The translations under genes were made by a program, and so were the position numbers. Shown here piece after piece: positions 36,565-49,350 of a stretch of DNA of 64,000 nt (positions within the stretch are counted from its first letter, which is position 1; the number at the start of each line of letters is the position of its first letter). The notes beneath the pieces were generated by a model that saw nothing but the letters and a program-made list of their open reading frames with translations, was not told the DNA's origin and searched no databases. Source of the stretch: Sialis fuliginosa (taxonomy: Eukaryota; Arthropoda; Insecta; Megaloptera; Sialidae); assembly GCA_961205875.1 (NCBI GenBank), contig OY540821.1, forward strand, positions 17,360,001-17,424,000, given 5' to 3'.

Positions 36565-37016
36565 AGGTAGTGGTACCAGTTTTGGCAAGGACCCCATTTT
36601 TAATTAAATGTACTGAATTAGAAATATGTGTTGATATTTGATTACTACCATTTCTGAATATTAATCTATATACATTTAACTGTCTTACAGCGTGATTTGA
36701 TGACAATCGACCAATAGGTATCAAAATGGTGGACATTTAAACTAATTATTAGTATATTTTATATTATCATAGCAACTGCTTTACATTGTTTCAAATTTGA
36801 CGATTCTTTTGTGTCGTAGTACTTATCATTAACAAGTGTCCATCACTGCGTGCTCATTACTGGTTTTACTTTATCCATTAGCTGGAAAAAAACATGAATA
36901 AAATAAAAGGTTATAATTAAAAAAAAAACTATATTTGCGGACTTTGGTAATTAAATTGATTAAATAAAGAATTACTTGTTTTATTAGTACCATGAGTTCA
37001 TGAGAATTACAAAAAA
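36565..37016 (+). mobile_element. MITE-A copy 8, right end lost
   Basis: Left end AGGTAGTGGTACCAG touches the target duplication of element H. The copy stops at ATGAGAATTACAAAAAA, where family X begins. Confidence 0.85.
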
Positions 37017-37021
37017 TAAAA

Positions 37022-37250
37022 TAATAAATGTTCGTTTGTATGAAGCTTATAGACTCGAGAATTACTGAACCGATTTCAATACGGTTTTCACCAATAGATA
37101 ATTTTTCTGTGCAGTATCGTGAATATTAATATTTTATGAAAATCTAAGATTTAACATCCAAAGACTTAAAAAAATCTTTATCAAGTCGTGTTTTGTTTCC
37201 TTGATGTGACAGCATAAAACTGTCATTTAGGTATATAAAAACATAGCACC
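37022..37250 (+). repeat. Family X, copy 3
   Basis: GAATTACTGAACCGATTTCA, CTGTGCAGTATCGTG, ATCTTTATCAAGTCGTGTTT and CATAAAACTGTCATTTAGGT align with 41189-41400. Confidence 0.75.
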
Positions 37251-39115
37251 TGTAATTAACGGTTTCAATATTTTATTTTATTAATTTAGGCAACAATATT
37301 TTCATCCCTTTAAATTAAAAAAATCAAAATTTATCTGTTTTAATGATATACAACGAAATTCACGAGATGGTAGATTGCATGACAAACTTACTAAACCACC
37401 CCTGCATTATAATATCGAGTTTACCAACACGAATATGTATATTTTATATGGATATGTTAACATAACGTACATATGTACAAATATATATAACATAATATAT
37501 TATATTTACATAATAAGAATTAAAAGGTATGTCATAAAAAATGGAGATATTTTTTTAATAAACATATTATTAATACAACTTGAAATATTTTTTGTTTATT
37601 TAGATTATTTTACATACTTGTCAGTTTTCGTATAAGGTAAATATGGTTAATTATGTATATTATAATGTATACAGTTATATATAAAATATTTACGAAAAAG
37701 AATTTGGTGAATACCTAATTAGAAATATTTTGCTTTAGTTTTTACGTCTGTTATTTAATGAGTTATATATACATATAATAACAGTTAAGGCACCAGTCAT
37801 GGTCGCTATAAGAAAAGAATAAAATTATAATCATATCTCTAATATAAAATGCTATAAATGTTTTCTTTTTCTTGTTTTTTTTTTTTAGTATCAAACAACT
37901 CTAAACAAAACTTTTTAATTAATACTCCAACTGCATTTTAAATAACGTAGAATTATGAAAACAAAATTCTTGAAATATATTTTTCTTCGCATTATAATTT
38001 GTAAGTAAAATTTCTAACGAATACTTTTATGGATTAATATGTTTCTATATATATACAAGAATAAAAACAGAACCGATTCTAGAAATTTAAATTCATTTTT
38101 TATAATGTTTTACTCACTTTTATTTATTAATTAATGTTTTTTTTGACGAAAAATATCTTAGACAAAGAAAGTAAATATTGTATACAATAATAATTATATA
38201 TTTCTTCATTAATATTAAGTTTACAGCAACATTTTATGTCCATTTTACAAATATTCGAACGTTTATGTGTAACAAAAAAATAAATTAAAGATGTATCAAT
38301 TCATCTACTAGAACCCTTTTTGAGTCTGGTGGCCCCCTTGAATGGTAAAATTATAAATCTGGCACTACTGGGTAAATAATACATATACTTTATTAAACAA
38401 TGTAGAAAAAAAACTCATTCAAAAAATATCTAATTATTCAATTTTAAATATATACAAAATACCCCGACAAAAATAATGTATTTAAACCCCTAAAGCCAGA
38501 TCTCTTAGAAAAACAATCCTGTATTATTTTCCAGTAGATTTTCTTAAAGAAAACACAGAAATGATAATATAATAAAGCCACAGTGAATTCTTTTTTTAAT
38601 TCTGTTTCATGTAAATGTGGGTAAGGTATTTTATGCATAATTAAAAACAATAATTAAACGCAAATATTTAAACTGTTGTTTTATCCCGGCCAAAAAAATA
38701 AAATAAAACAAAAAAGCTTTTAAGATACCAGTATATTAAGAGCGAAGTAAATGCAAATGGATAATAACTGAGTGGTCTTAAAATTTTATGAAGACAAAAT
38801 GCTAATTTTTATTTTTTTTACTTTTTTATACATAGGTACTTGCTTTAAAAATAATAACACGTTTTCAGACTTCCGCGGTGATCTTGATAGAGTTCTTGGC
38901 TTCTGGGTGCAAGCCGCGTCGATAACACGACCAAATCGACGCGGCTTGCACCCAGAAGTCTAGATCCATAAAAAATGATAACAATGTAGTTATTATTTTT
39001 TGTTTATTATTTAAGTTTTTCGTGGATTTTTAAAGCTACTGGTATAAAAAGTAACTCTGTCTATCTGTCTGTCTACCTGTTACCTTTTCATTTTGATGAA
39101 AAAAATCTTAAATGG
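37251..39115. other. Mostly unique AT-rich sequence
   Basis: A MITE-A end fragment (AAGGCACCAGTCATGGTCGC) at 37786-37820 and the GC-rich hairpin at 38898-38960 are the only recognised items. Frames of 60-86 codons show no domain. Confidence 0.4.
38898..38960. other. Perfect GC-rich hairpin
   Basis: Arms of 24 bases pair perfectly (38900-38923 with 38935-38958; CTTCTGGGTGCAAGCCGCGT at the start of the left arm), extended by one wobble and one further pair. The loop is AACACGACCAA. GC content is far above the surroundings. Confidence 0.9.
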
Positions 39116-39617
39116 CAAGAGCAAGTTTTCGGTTTATTTTGGATTAATATGGGCTTGTTTTTTGTAATTCTCATGAACTCATGTTACTAATGAAACAAGT
39201 AACTCTTTATTTAATCAATTTAATTACCAAAGTCAGCAAATATAGTTTTTTTTTTAAGTTATAGCCTTTTATTTCGTTCATGTTTTTTCTCCAGTAATGG
39301 ATAAAGTAAAATCAGTAATGAGCACGCAGTGATGGACACTTGCTAATGATAAGTACTACGACACAAAAGAATCGTCAAATTTGAAACAATGTAAAGCAGT
39401 TTCTATGATAATATAATAATTAATAAATAAATTATACTAATAATTAGTTTAAATGTCCACCATTTTGACACCTATTGGCCTCATGTCATCAAATCACGCT
39501 GTAAGACAGTTAAATGTATATAGATTAATATTCAGAAATGGTAGTAATCAAATATCAACACATATTTCTAATTCAGTACATTTAATTAAAAATTTGCCAA
39601 GACTGGTGCCTTTACCT
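39116..39617 (-). mobile_element. MITE-A copy 9
   Basis: Nearly full length. The near end is truncated (starts AAGAGCAAGTTTTCGG) and the far end CTGGTGCCTTTACCT is intact before TA. Confidence 0.9.
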
Positions 39618-40287
39618 TATATGTAAACGGCTAAAATAATATAATCAAACCATAGAAGCCTTAGATCGTTTGTCTTTTGTTTAAAAATTAACAAAGGCTA
39701 GTACAGAGAATAAATAAATAATTTTGTGGGGTAAACGTAACACAAAAAAGTAAAAATCAATAGATTCTGCATTAAAGATGAAAGAAAGAAAATATGTACA
39801 TACATAGATCTAAAACTACGTGTGTGTGTGTGTGTGGAGGGGGGGGGGGGGAGGGGGTATGTGTGTGTGTGTGTGTGTTTGTAAACTATTCAATACTTTA
39901 TAAAGTAGAATATTTAATTTATTTATAATTTATTCATTATACTAGGGATAAACATATTCCAAACATTTTGAATTTTAGATTAAGTTATTATGACAATGTT
40001 TACCTAAAAGTTTACTATCCATTAGTTCCAAGAATTAGTTATTGTTTCCTGTAAATCAGAGGTTACCCACAACTAACTTTCGGGAAAAAGTTTTTCCAAA
40101 AATTTGTTTGTTAATTTATAAAAATAATAACTTTGAAACTATGTTGTAAAACCTTTTGAAATTTCGTGTGGGTACTTAAGATTTATAAAGGAGTAACTTC
40201 TCCAAATTTCAACTATTTCTCGTTGAAATTAGATACCTGCCATACATCCTTAAATAATGTAGGTATTTGTATATGTGCTTTAAAGTA
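39618..40287. other. Unassigned with GT microsatellite
   Basis: GT tracts flank a G run at 39820-39878. Family V copy 2 follows at 40118-40258. Confidence 0.5.
40118..40258 (-). repeat. Family V, copy 2
   Basis: Inverse of 13690-13850, with ACTTTGAAACTATGTTGTAA and GTGTGGGTACTTAAGATTTA. Confidence 0.75.
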
Positions 40288-40678
40288 CAGTCGCCTGCAT
40301 TAATGGTCTTGCAGTTTGTATTCATTTTCGTTTATCACAAACTTAGTAGGCTCCTCCCATTTGATTATTATAATATTTAAATCATTTCTCCATGTATCAA
40401 ACAAAGACAGATATTTTGAAATTCATTTGCTAGATAAAGAACTACTCTTCGTTTATAATAGGTACTCATATATATTTGTGCAATTAAATTATTATTTAAT
40501 CTATTGAAAATTGTATACGTAAATTTTGTGGCAATAAATATTTGATATTTCGAATTTTAGTATTTAAATATATTAAACTTGATAGAAAAAGATAACCGAT
40601 GATGTTTGTCTTTAAATTTGGAATCTGTTGTAAGCGATTCTAGCCTTTAGGGTGCCAGACGAGTTCTGCAGGCGACTG
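40288..40678 (+). mobile_element. Family Q MITE, copy 2 (391 bp)
   Basis: CAGTCGCCTGCA and TGCAGGCGACTG ends, 12-bp perfect inverted repeats, TA on both sides. The best preserved copy. A 63-codon frame inside is incidental. Confidence 0.92.
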
Positions 40679-41023
40679 TACATCAAATCCTCATATAAAA
40701 ATAAAAACAACGAATTCACATATAAATCCAATTAACATTTAACGTTTTTTTTATCATAATTTCAACGATATGGGTATAATTCTGGCGACCGCAAAAACCT
40801 AATAACTTCTGCTCCAGGTGGATCAGGAGGCTATGAATTGATAATGAGGTAGAAGACATTTACTCCGGGTATAAAAAATATACGAGTACGGTTTACGCCC
40901 GGAGCTAATTCAAATATAGCTAAATTGGTGCAGAAATAATAAATATGCATATTGGTTTTGCGGTATCGACATTGCACTGTTTTTATCGCAAGTCTCAATT
41001 TGTTTTATACATTGGGTCATGTA
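40679..41023. other. Unique sequence
   Basis: Less AT-rich at 40780-40920, with GCTCCAGGTGGATCAGGAGG. No gene recognised. Confidence 0.3.
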
Positions 41024-41188
41024 AGGTAAAGGCACCAGTTATGGCCGCTATAAGAGCAAGGTTTACTTGAAGGTCTTGTTTTTTGTAATTCTCATGAACT
41101 CATGTTACTAATAAAACAAGTAACTCTTTTTTTTAATCAATTTAATTACCAAAGTCTGTTTTTTTTAATTATAGCCTTTTATTTTGTT
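41024..41188 (-). mobile_element. MITE-A copy 10, truncated
   Basis: Intact end AGGTAAAGGCACCAGTTATG after TA, broken at ATTTTGTT where family X starts. Confidence 0.85.
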
Positions 41189-41400
41189 AGAGGCTTATAG
41201 ATTCGGGAATTACTGAACCGATTTCAATGCGGTTTTCACCAATGAGTTCGATAATTTATCTGTGCAGTATCGTGGCTATTATTATTTTATAAAAAAAAAA
41301 AACCTAAAAAAATCTTTATCAAGTCGTGTTTTCTTTCAATGATGTCACAGCATAAAACTGTCATTTAGGTATATAAGAACAAAGTATTCACGTCAATCCA
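41189..41400 (+). repeat. Family X, copy 4
   Basis: Aligns with 37022-37250. As there, it begins exactly at a truncated MITE-A. Confidence 0.75.
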
Positions 41401-41964
41401 TCGACTGTGCATCCCGACACAGTCACACCTATTTTTTTATTACTAAGACTTATTTTTTTTTCTATTTTTTATAAAATAATTCAATGTATTTGTTATAATT
41501 ATTGATAATAATTTACCATTATTACCTTTCCAGTAATATTACAACCTCAAACGTACTCGGGTCTCAGCCTTCGGTTGCGACCCTCGTTTGTTTATTTTGT
41601 GAAGTCATAAACTGGCCACACCGACCAATCAAATCACACGTACCACGGGACGAGTCGAATATTTCGTAATTATAAAAACAAACGAATCCCGCCACGCGGT
41701 GAAATGAATACAACATAAATCATTAGAACCGTAATGAAAAGTTTGAAAAGCCGTTTTCCCCCTCTCGCAACATACATATATCATTCGTATACGGCTTTGC
41801 AATCCTGTTACTACACGAAGACAGATTATCGCAACAGAAAATCATATTTCTGTTCGTATCAGATTCAAACTTGTGTTGTTTGAGTTTCATTGTTTTCCAC
41901 TCGATGGTTACATTATTTTGCTAGCGGCTGAACTCGTCAAAGTGCAGAAATATATAAATAGATA
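41401..41964. other. Unique sequence
   Basis: GC-richer at 41550-41700. No frame or repeat recognised. Confidence 0.35.
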
Positions 41965-42174
41965 AGGTACTGGCACCAGTTATGGCCAAGGACTTCTATT
42001 TTCTAATAAATAAAACAACTAACTCTTTATTTAATCAATTTAATTACCAAAGTCTGCAAATATACTTTATTTAAGTTTTTACTCCAGTAATGGATAAAGT
42101 AAAACCAGTAATGAGCACGCTGTGATGGACACTTGCTAATGTTAAGTACTACGACATAAAAGAATCGTCTTTGA
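41965..42174 (-). mobile_element. MITE-A copy 11, deleted
   Basis: Intact end AGGTACTGGCACCAGTTATG after TA. Has internal deletions and stops at AAAGAATCGTC against the tandem array. Confidence 0.8.
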
Positions 42175-42175
42175 A

Positions 42176-42556
42176 AGAAATTGAATAGTTAATATCTCAG
42201 CTTGGCGCGATCCTACAGACTCAATTTTTTTTTAAAATGTAGCTTACACTATTATCTTTATGAGGATCACGCACTTAAAGACCCTCGCGACCTCCTTCCC
42301 TTTTTAAAAACAAATTAAAACTCATAAACTAACAAAAAAGTAAATTGAAACTCATAAACTAACAAAGAAGTAAATTGAATAGTTAATATCTCAGCTTGGC
42401 GCGATCCTACAGACTCAAATTTTTTTTTTAAATGTAGCTTACACTATTATCTTTCAGAGGATCACGCACTTAAAGACCCTCGCGACCTCCTTCCCTTTTT
42501 AAAAACAAATTAAAACTCATACACTAACAAAGAAGTAAATTGAATAGTTAATATTA
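42176..42556 (+). repeat. Diverged 184-type tandem array, about two units
   Basis: Has CTCAGCTTGGCGCGATCC instead of CGATCGAAG, and AAAGACCCTCGCGACCTCC instead of ACCTTCGCGTGCTCC. A short internal duplication of AAACTCATAAACTAACAAA is present. Confidence 0.85.
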
Positions 42557-43117
42557 ATATTTCTTTAAGAAAATACATTAAATTATAAAAATTGTATTTT
42601 CTACATATTCTGCAATTTTTACAGCTTCGTAAAATTATTTGTATAGCATACGTTATTTTCGTATCAATAATAATACATATAAAATAAAAATAATAATAAT
42701 ATAATAGCAGTGAGGTTAAAATATTCACTTTAAATCTACATCGTGACTTCAGGTACACTTCTAGAAATAAATAAACTTATAATTCAGTTTTAGAGAATAC
42801 ATATACGAAAGTATAGTAATGTTGTTCACTAACAACAACATACAAACAAAGAAAACTAATTTTTAATTCCAACAAAAGAACTAAACCCATTTAATAAACA
42901 CAGCAGCAATATTTCTGAAATAATGTTGTTCGCGTCCAGAGAAAATATGTATAACGACAATTACAGAATAACAACAACAACATTCTGTACGTCGACCATT
43001 CAATAGAGAGGAGGAATACATTGTTCTTTACAAAATGCAGAGAATTTCATCATTTGGAACGGTTCCACTTAATTGAGTTCAAGTTTTGTCTCGTTTGCAT
43101 TCGAAAGCTCTAAAACG
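42557..43117. other. Unassigned AT-rich sequence
   Basis: AACAAC-type short repeats. A minus-strand 82-codon frame at 42510 overlaps the array and is not credible. Confidence 0.35.
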
Positions 43118-43944
43118 TTCTTGGAAGCTTTATTTTTTCAGGTTTTGTGTCTAACGAGATAATTATAATACAGAACGATTCTTTTGCTGTTTTTAAGAAA
43201 TGAAAATAATTTTTTTTATTACTTATAGGTCTTTTCACACTACCGTTTTTTTTTTTTTTTTTTGGATACACATTATAAAAATCTGAATTCGTAATTTTTA
43301 TTAAGATTCCGTAGAAAACTAGGAACCCTTATAGTTTCGCTCTGTCCGTCCGTCTGTCTGTCTATATAAATTGTATACCAATTAAGATGAAATTGAGTTC
43401 AAGCTTTATTTTTTCAGGTTTTGTGTCTAACGAGATAATTATAATACAGAACGATTCTTTTGCTGTTTTTAAGAAATGAAAATGATTTTTTTTATTACTT
43501 ATAGGTCTTTTCACACTACCGTTTTTTTTTTTTTTTTTTGATACACATTATAAAAATCTGAATTCGTAATTTTTATTAAGATTCCGTAGAAAACTAGGAA
43601 CCCTTATAGTTTCGCTCTGTCCGTCCGTCTGTCTGTCTATATAAATTGTATACCAATTAAGATGAAATTGAGTTCAAGCTTTATTTTTTCGGGTTTTGTG
43701 TCTAACGAGATTATTATAATACAGAACGATTCTTTTGCTGTTTTTAAGAAATCAAAATGATTTTTTTTTTATTACTTATACGTCTTTTCACACTACCGTT
43801 TTTTTTTTTTTTTTTTTGATACACATTATAAAAATCTGAATTCGTAATTTTTATTAAAATTCCGTAGAAAACTAGGAACCCTTATATTTTAGCTCTGTCC
43901 GTCCGTTTATCTGTCTATATTAATACCAATTAAGATGACATTTT
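43118..43944 (+). repeat. 276-bp tandem triplication
   Basis: GGTTTTGTGTCTAACGAGAT recurs at 43141, 43417 and 43692. Copies 1 and 2 differ by only a few bases; copy 3 is a little more diverged. Each unit has a 16-20-base T run and CTGTCCGTCCGTCTGTCTGT. Confidence 0.92.
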
Positions 43945-44910
43945 GTATACGGACGAAGATTGATAATTCAAAAACAGAAATGATATTATTTTTGAAAAAA
44001 AACTCTTTTTGGACCACTTCTCATCGACTGAAAAGTATATTAAAAAAAAGTGGGGTGTTGTTAGATAGGTTTCTTTAAATGTAACAAAAAATGTCTTAGG
44101 AAATTTTGATTTTAACCCTTCAAAAGTCGTTACCAGAGCGCCCCATCCCTCTATGTTCTAAACTATCAATTCAAAAAATCTGAAAAAATTTGAGAATATA
44201 GCTTTTTATTAAGACTTACCTCATTATCTTAAGATAGGTCTCGTAAAATTTATTTTGACCAATAAGCTGCACCCCAGTTCCTACTTTTTTTCATAGATTT
44301 ACGATCTTTTAGTTTAAATAGAAAATCGTCTAATATAAAATTCACTACTATTAATAAAAAACGTATGAAAAATTCATCATAAATTGAAATCGACTACAAA
44401 TTCTAGCATTTAAACAATACTTGCACAGAATTTTTATACACATTTAGCCACCCCTAATGTGCTACTGTCTCTCTCGTGTTTTTTCACACCCCACGACCAC
44501 TTTGCCCCCCCTTATTTCGTAACAAAAACAGTGACAACCAAGTGAATTATTTAAGTCTACGAGGCTTGAATGATATAGCTGTCACAGCAACGTTGGCTGT
44601 GGAAAAAAAACGATACAGCTTTGAAATAATGTGTGATTCACTCTGGGTTTTTACCCCATTGAATTAAGAATATCAGAAACGGGAGATATATTGTTCGCAT
44701 ACAAATTTATTCGACGTTTTAAGCCCTGGTTTTATTTTTTTTGTTTTGAGGTAGAAGGGGGGTTAAAACTGCCGATTTTAACTGCACCTTTTTTAATCTA
44801 AATTATTACGAAATAAATATTTTTTGTTTCAAATAATTTTTTTCCGAAATCAAGATTTTAATATTTGAAAGAAATATTTTGAGGTTAAATTGTTTTTCAA
44901 ACGCATGTAG
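43945..44910. other. Unassigned sequence
   Basis: 44040-44130 relates to 23035-23130. A 63-codon frame at 44476 has no motif. Confidence 0.35.
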
Positions 44911-45114
44911 GGTGGTCCTTAGATGGGGTTGGGACAAAATTTGACTGCCCCCTCCTCCCAAATCAGCTCCAAATAATTTTTTTTAAATGTGGAAAAAGTT
45001 TCAACCCTGTATCTTAAAAATTAGCTATTACCAGAAGGTGATGAATTTTTCACAGCTGATTTGGGGAGGAGGGGGGGCAGTCAAAATTCATCCCAACCAC
45101 ATCTAAGAACCACC
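44911..45114. mobile_element. Foldback MITE, 204 bp
   Basis: Ends GGTGGTCCTTAGATG and the inverse of GGTGGTTCTTAGATG. Arms of about 60 bp include CAAAATTTGACTGCCCCCTC with inverse partner. Confidence 0.8.
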
Positions 45115-45230
45115 ACTAATGTACACGCCCGCTTTGTATAATTTTTTTTCTATTCATTCAAAAATTGTATGTATTTTTAAAATTATTGATAATCTATAAA
45201 ATTCAAATGGTACCGTCCCTATCTCGTCTA

Positions 45231-45725
45231 AGGCGGTTATTACACTATCAAATAAATATGTCAAAGATCTTTGACAAAGATTTGATCATATTTCATTGAT
45301 AAAATATGAGATTTTGTTCTATTACACTACATAAAATATTTGATAATATTTTCTCAATATTACCTAGGGATATTTTCTTCTTTTTTGGGGTGCATTTTGA
45401 ATATCAGTGCGTGGATGTTCGTCAATTGACACGATCGAGGTTTGAATTTACAACCGTGTATTGTGGTTTTTATAATCAATAAGAAGATTATCATATAATA
45501 CTGGATTTTGTTGATATTCATATATCAATAATTATGTAACTGTAACTGTCAGTGATAACTTGGTAGTCGCCATTTTGTTTTTGACGTCAAAAAACTTTGA
45601 TCAAATATAAGAGACTGTCATTAACTATGATCATAGAAATATTATAAAAGTTGACTTATTACACTGTCATATTTCTTTAATCAAAGAAATTTTATCATAT
45701 TTATTTGATAGTGTAATAGCCGCCT
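45231..45725. mobile_element. TA-flanked MITE, 495 bp
   Basis: Ends AGGCGGTTATTACACTATCA and the inverse of AGGCGGCTATTACACTATCA, with TA on both sides. The arms continue through AAATAAATATG. Its end pattern resembles the 87-88-bp PIF-like pair, though only a 2-bp duplication is seen. Confidence 0.85.
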
Positions 45726-46154
45726 TACCCGTGACAGCCCTAAAACTAAATAATAATTAGGATATTAAACAGTCGACATTTTTTGTTACCAAGGGTTTGA
45801 ATACCACTGGTACAATGTAGTAATTACGGACCATTATTGCTTTTGTCCCTAATGTAATATAATCCATATTTATAACCTATGTAAATGTCACATAACTCGA
45901 TTTCAATAATTTGTTTAGTTATGGAAATTGGAATAAAACATTTAATAGTCAACTGAACGAACAACAAATGTACAATGATTCTTTTGTTTTATTGTAACAA
46001 AACTTGTTAAATATACAAATAATAACATTCATGGAATTTAAACCTAAACTGATTTAGTTCAATAAAAATCTATTAATAAATTATTAGACCAGAATATAAT
46101 AGTGCAGTCGTTCGGAAAATTATTCTGGATCCCTAGCTGGATTTTATTTTATTC
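45726..46154. other. Unassigned sequence
   Basis: Nothing recognised. Confidence 0.35.
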
Positions 46155-47093
46155 CAGTGGCGAAGCGTCCATGGAAGCAGTGCTTCCCTTACTTTATGGG
46201 AAAAATTAATACAATTCTGTGTTTTCAGTTAATAAATAATTTTAAAATATTATTAGAATATTCATCTTTATGAGCAACTCAAACATTTTAACCAAAAATC
46301 AAAAATAGCATTTAATATTAATTTACACTCTCAATTATAAAACTATAATACCTCTACGTCTTATTTTCTTGTATTTTAGTCAATATTTGTATGACGAGTT
46401 GAAGTTCACTGCAGGAAATATCACTAAAAAATTTTGAATTTTTGATTTAGTTAAAAGTGTGTTTTTTGTATAGAAAATGACGTGAAAAGTTGAACGGTTC
46501 AAACCGCAGGTCTGTATCTCAAACCGTTCTCGAGATATAGCCTCTCAAAGTTTTAGTTTTTTCAAATTTTTGGAGAAAAAAGGCCATAACTTTTGAACGC
46601 GTGGTCGGATTTGATTTTAGTTGACGGATTTGAAATCAGCGTGTCAAAATCTATATAATGACATGTATAATACCTTAAAAGTCGAAAAAAAAAATTTCGC
46701 GAAAAATCGAAAAAATTCAAAGGGGTATACCTTAAAAAAATGTCGATTTTTAGCCAAAATTTTTTTGTCCGATTTTAAAGTATTATACATGTCATTATAT
46801 AGATTTTGACACGCTGATTCCAAATCCGCAAACTAAAATCAATTCCGACCACACGTTCAAAAGTTATGGCCTTTTTTCTCCAAAAATTTGAAAAAACTAA
46901 AACTTGGTGAGGTGATATCTCGAGAACGGTTTGAGATACAGACCTGCGGTTTGAACAGATCAACTTTTCACGTCATTTTCTATACAATAAACATACTTTT
47001 AACGAAATCAAAAATTCTAAATTTTTTAGTGAAATTTCCTGCAGTGAACTTCAACTCGTCATACAAATATCGACTAAAATACAAGAAAATAAG
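46155..47093. mobile_element. Foldback family C, copy 3, with hAT-like left end
   Basis: Left end CAGTGGCGAAGCGTCCATGG then AAGCAGTGCTTCCCT, the inverse of copy 1's right end. Foldback arms follow from about 46290. The right side is cut at ACAAGAAAATAAGA where MITE-B copy 3 begins. Confidence 0.85.
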
Positions 47094-47180
47094 ATCGTTA
47101 ATTTGACCAAAGGCTACTACAACATTTCTAATTGTCCCCATGTTAAATTTCCTATGTCTTAATCAACTTGGAATACACTG
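47094..47180. mobile_element. MITE-B copy 3 (one end only)
   Basis: ATCGTTAATTTGACCAAAGG to TTGGAATACACTG before TA. Confidence 0.8.
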
Positions 47181-48598
47181 TATAATAAAATCAAAATTTA
47201 TTGAAAACAAAATGCACGTGATTCCTTTCTACAGTCAGATTCTGAAACGTAATAAGAGAACAAGAAAGTATGTATATAAATTATAGTGTTTTCAACACTA
47301 GAACTCTGTTCGTGGGCGGAACAGGACGAAGCGAAATGTAAATAATGTTTGAAAATTAGACATAATGACTGAAATTTCATCTCATAACTGCGCCTTATGA
47401 ATACGAAATCGTTCCTACAATTTGTCGTCATATTTTTTTGCTATTATTTAAGTACAGTCGTTCTAAATAAAGACGAGAACATATTTCACATCGTGCCAGT
47501 TTATTCGTCGAGTTAAATTTTGTATTGTAATGAATTAAATTTATCCTAACAGTTTGACGTTTTGTTTTATACATATATATAATTTTTTTTTTGAGGGAGC
47601 GAATTTTCATTTGGAATTTTCTGTTTAGGTTTTTTTATTTCGAGAAAAAGTCGAAGTAATAAATATCAGTGATTGTAAATTATTACAAGCATTTAAGTCG
47701 GCCATGAAAAACAAAAATCAAAATAACAAATGAATATTTGAAAACAAAAAACTATTCAATTACATACGAAAATGCCATAGCCAACTAAAACTTGTAATTC
47801 GGAAACTAAAAGTGATATAAAAATTCTAAATACACCAGTCAATTTTACACAAAAAGTGCTTCAAGAAACCGCAAACAAAAAATACCTATCTGCTTTGACA
47901 AAAAAATTATAGCCATTTAAAGAATTTCCGAATTTTCAGATTTTTGTGTATACCGCCTAAACCGCATATAATTATTAATATTTTTTTATGTAGTAATAAT
48001 CACCCCTTCCTTATAAATAATTAATCTGTATCTCTTACCGTTTAAGAAAAAAATAAAAATTGTTCAACAAAATTTTGGGGCCCTTCATCACTTGCTGCCT
48101 TTAGTACGGCTCTGGTTGGAGATTGGTTGTATTAGAATATAACCACTCTTTTAATTGATTGATATGATTGATCAGTAAAAAAAATCAGGTAAAGGTGGGT
48201 AAACGGTAACAATGCAGACAATATAATAAGGTTCTACTGTAATTTATTTATTTTCCTAGTGTCCAGTGACTTATAAAACACTTGTACAACATACGAGATA
48301 TTTTGCATATCCACTACAGGTGTATATGAGTGTGTATTTTTCACGCTTATTTAAATATTTGAATGCAGAAACAGAGCGCTCGTACGTTTATGTGCGGGGT
48401 TACACAAGATCCAGGGGTGGACTTGCTCTATTTTTAAATTTTTACAACTCCAGACTTTATTTATACTCCCAGACACCAGTAAAACGTACCACAGTTGATT
48501 TACTGTTTTTTAAAATATGATCTACGACCATTTGTTTGTATTTGTTTTATAACAATTCCCAGTCGCTGTACATTTTTATGTGCAAAGATAAATACATA
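47181..48598. other. Mostly unique sequence; family Z copy 2 inside
   Basis: 47878-48050 is the inverse of 10655-10840. Frames of 60-84 codons (47198, 47428, 48266) carry no recognisable domain. Confidence 0.4.
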
Positions 48599-48835
48599 CA
48601 GTGTATTCCAAGTTGATTAAGACATAGGAAATTTAACATGGTGACAATTAGAAGTGTTGTAGTAACCTTTGGTCAAATTTAACGATGTGTGATTGGTGCA
48701 ATTTGAAATGCCGCCTCGAAACTAACTGATAAATTTTAAATTAATCAACAGTATTTTGTTTTCAACTTAAATAAAATTAAAATACACATCCTAGATAAAA
48801 TTATAATAATATTTTTTTGGCAGATATAAATTTGA
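48599..48835. mobile_element. MITE-B copy 4, truncated
   Basis: Left end CAGTGTATTCCAAGTTGATT after TA, broken at GCAGATATAAATTTGAAT against MITE-A copy 12. Confidence 0.85.
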
Positions 48836-48837
48836 AT

Positions 48838-49350
48838 AAGACACCAGTTATGGCCGCTATAAGAGCAAGTTTTCGTTTTTTTTTTGGATTAATGGGCTTG
48901 TTTTTTATAATTCTCATGAACTCATGTTACTAATAAAACAAAGTAACTCTTTATTTAATCAATTTAATTACCAAAGTCCGCAAATATAGTTTATTTTTTA
49001 AATTTATTTTGTTTATGTTTTTTCTCCAGTAATAGATAAAATAAAACCAATAATGAGCACGCAGTGATGGACACTTGCTAATGATAAGTACTACGACACA
49101 AAGGAATCGTCAAATTTGAAACAATGTAAAGCAGTTGCTATGATAATATAATAATTAATAAATAAATTATACTAATAATTAGTTTAAATGTCCACCATTT
49201 TGACACCTATTGGCCTCATGTGATCAAATCACGCTGTAAGACAGTTAAATGTATATAGATTAATATTCAGAAACGGTAGTAATCAACTATCAACACATAT
49301 TTCTAATTCAGTACATTTGCCATTACTGGGGTCCTTGCCAAGACAACCTT
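48838..49350 (-). mobile_element. MITE-A copy 12
   Basis: Nearly complete; the first few bases of the end are replaced (AGACACCAGTTATGGCCGC). The far end is GGTCCTTGCCAAGACAACCT before TA. Confidence 0.9.
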
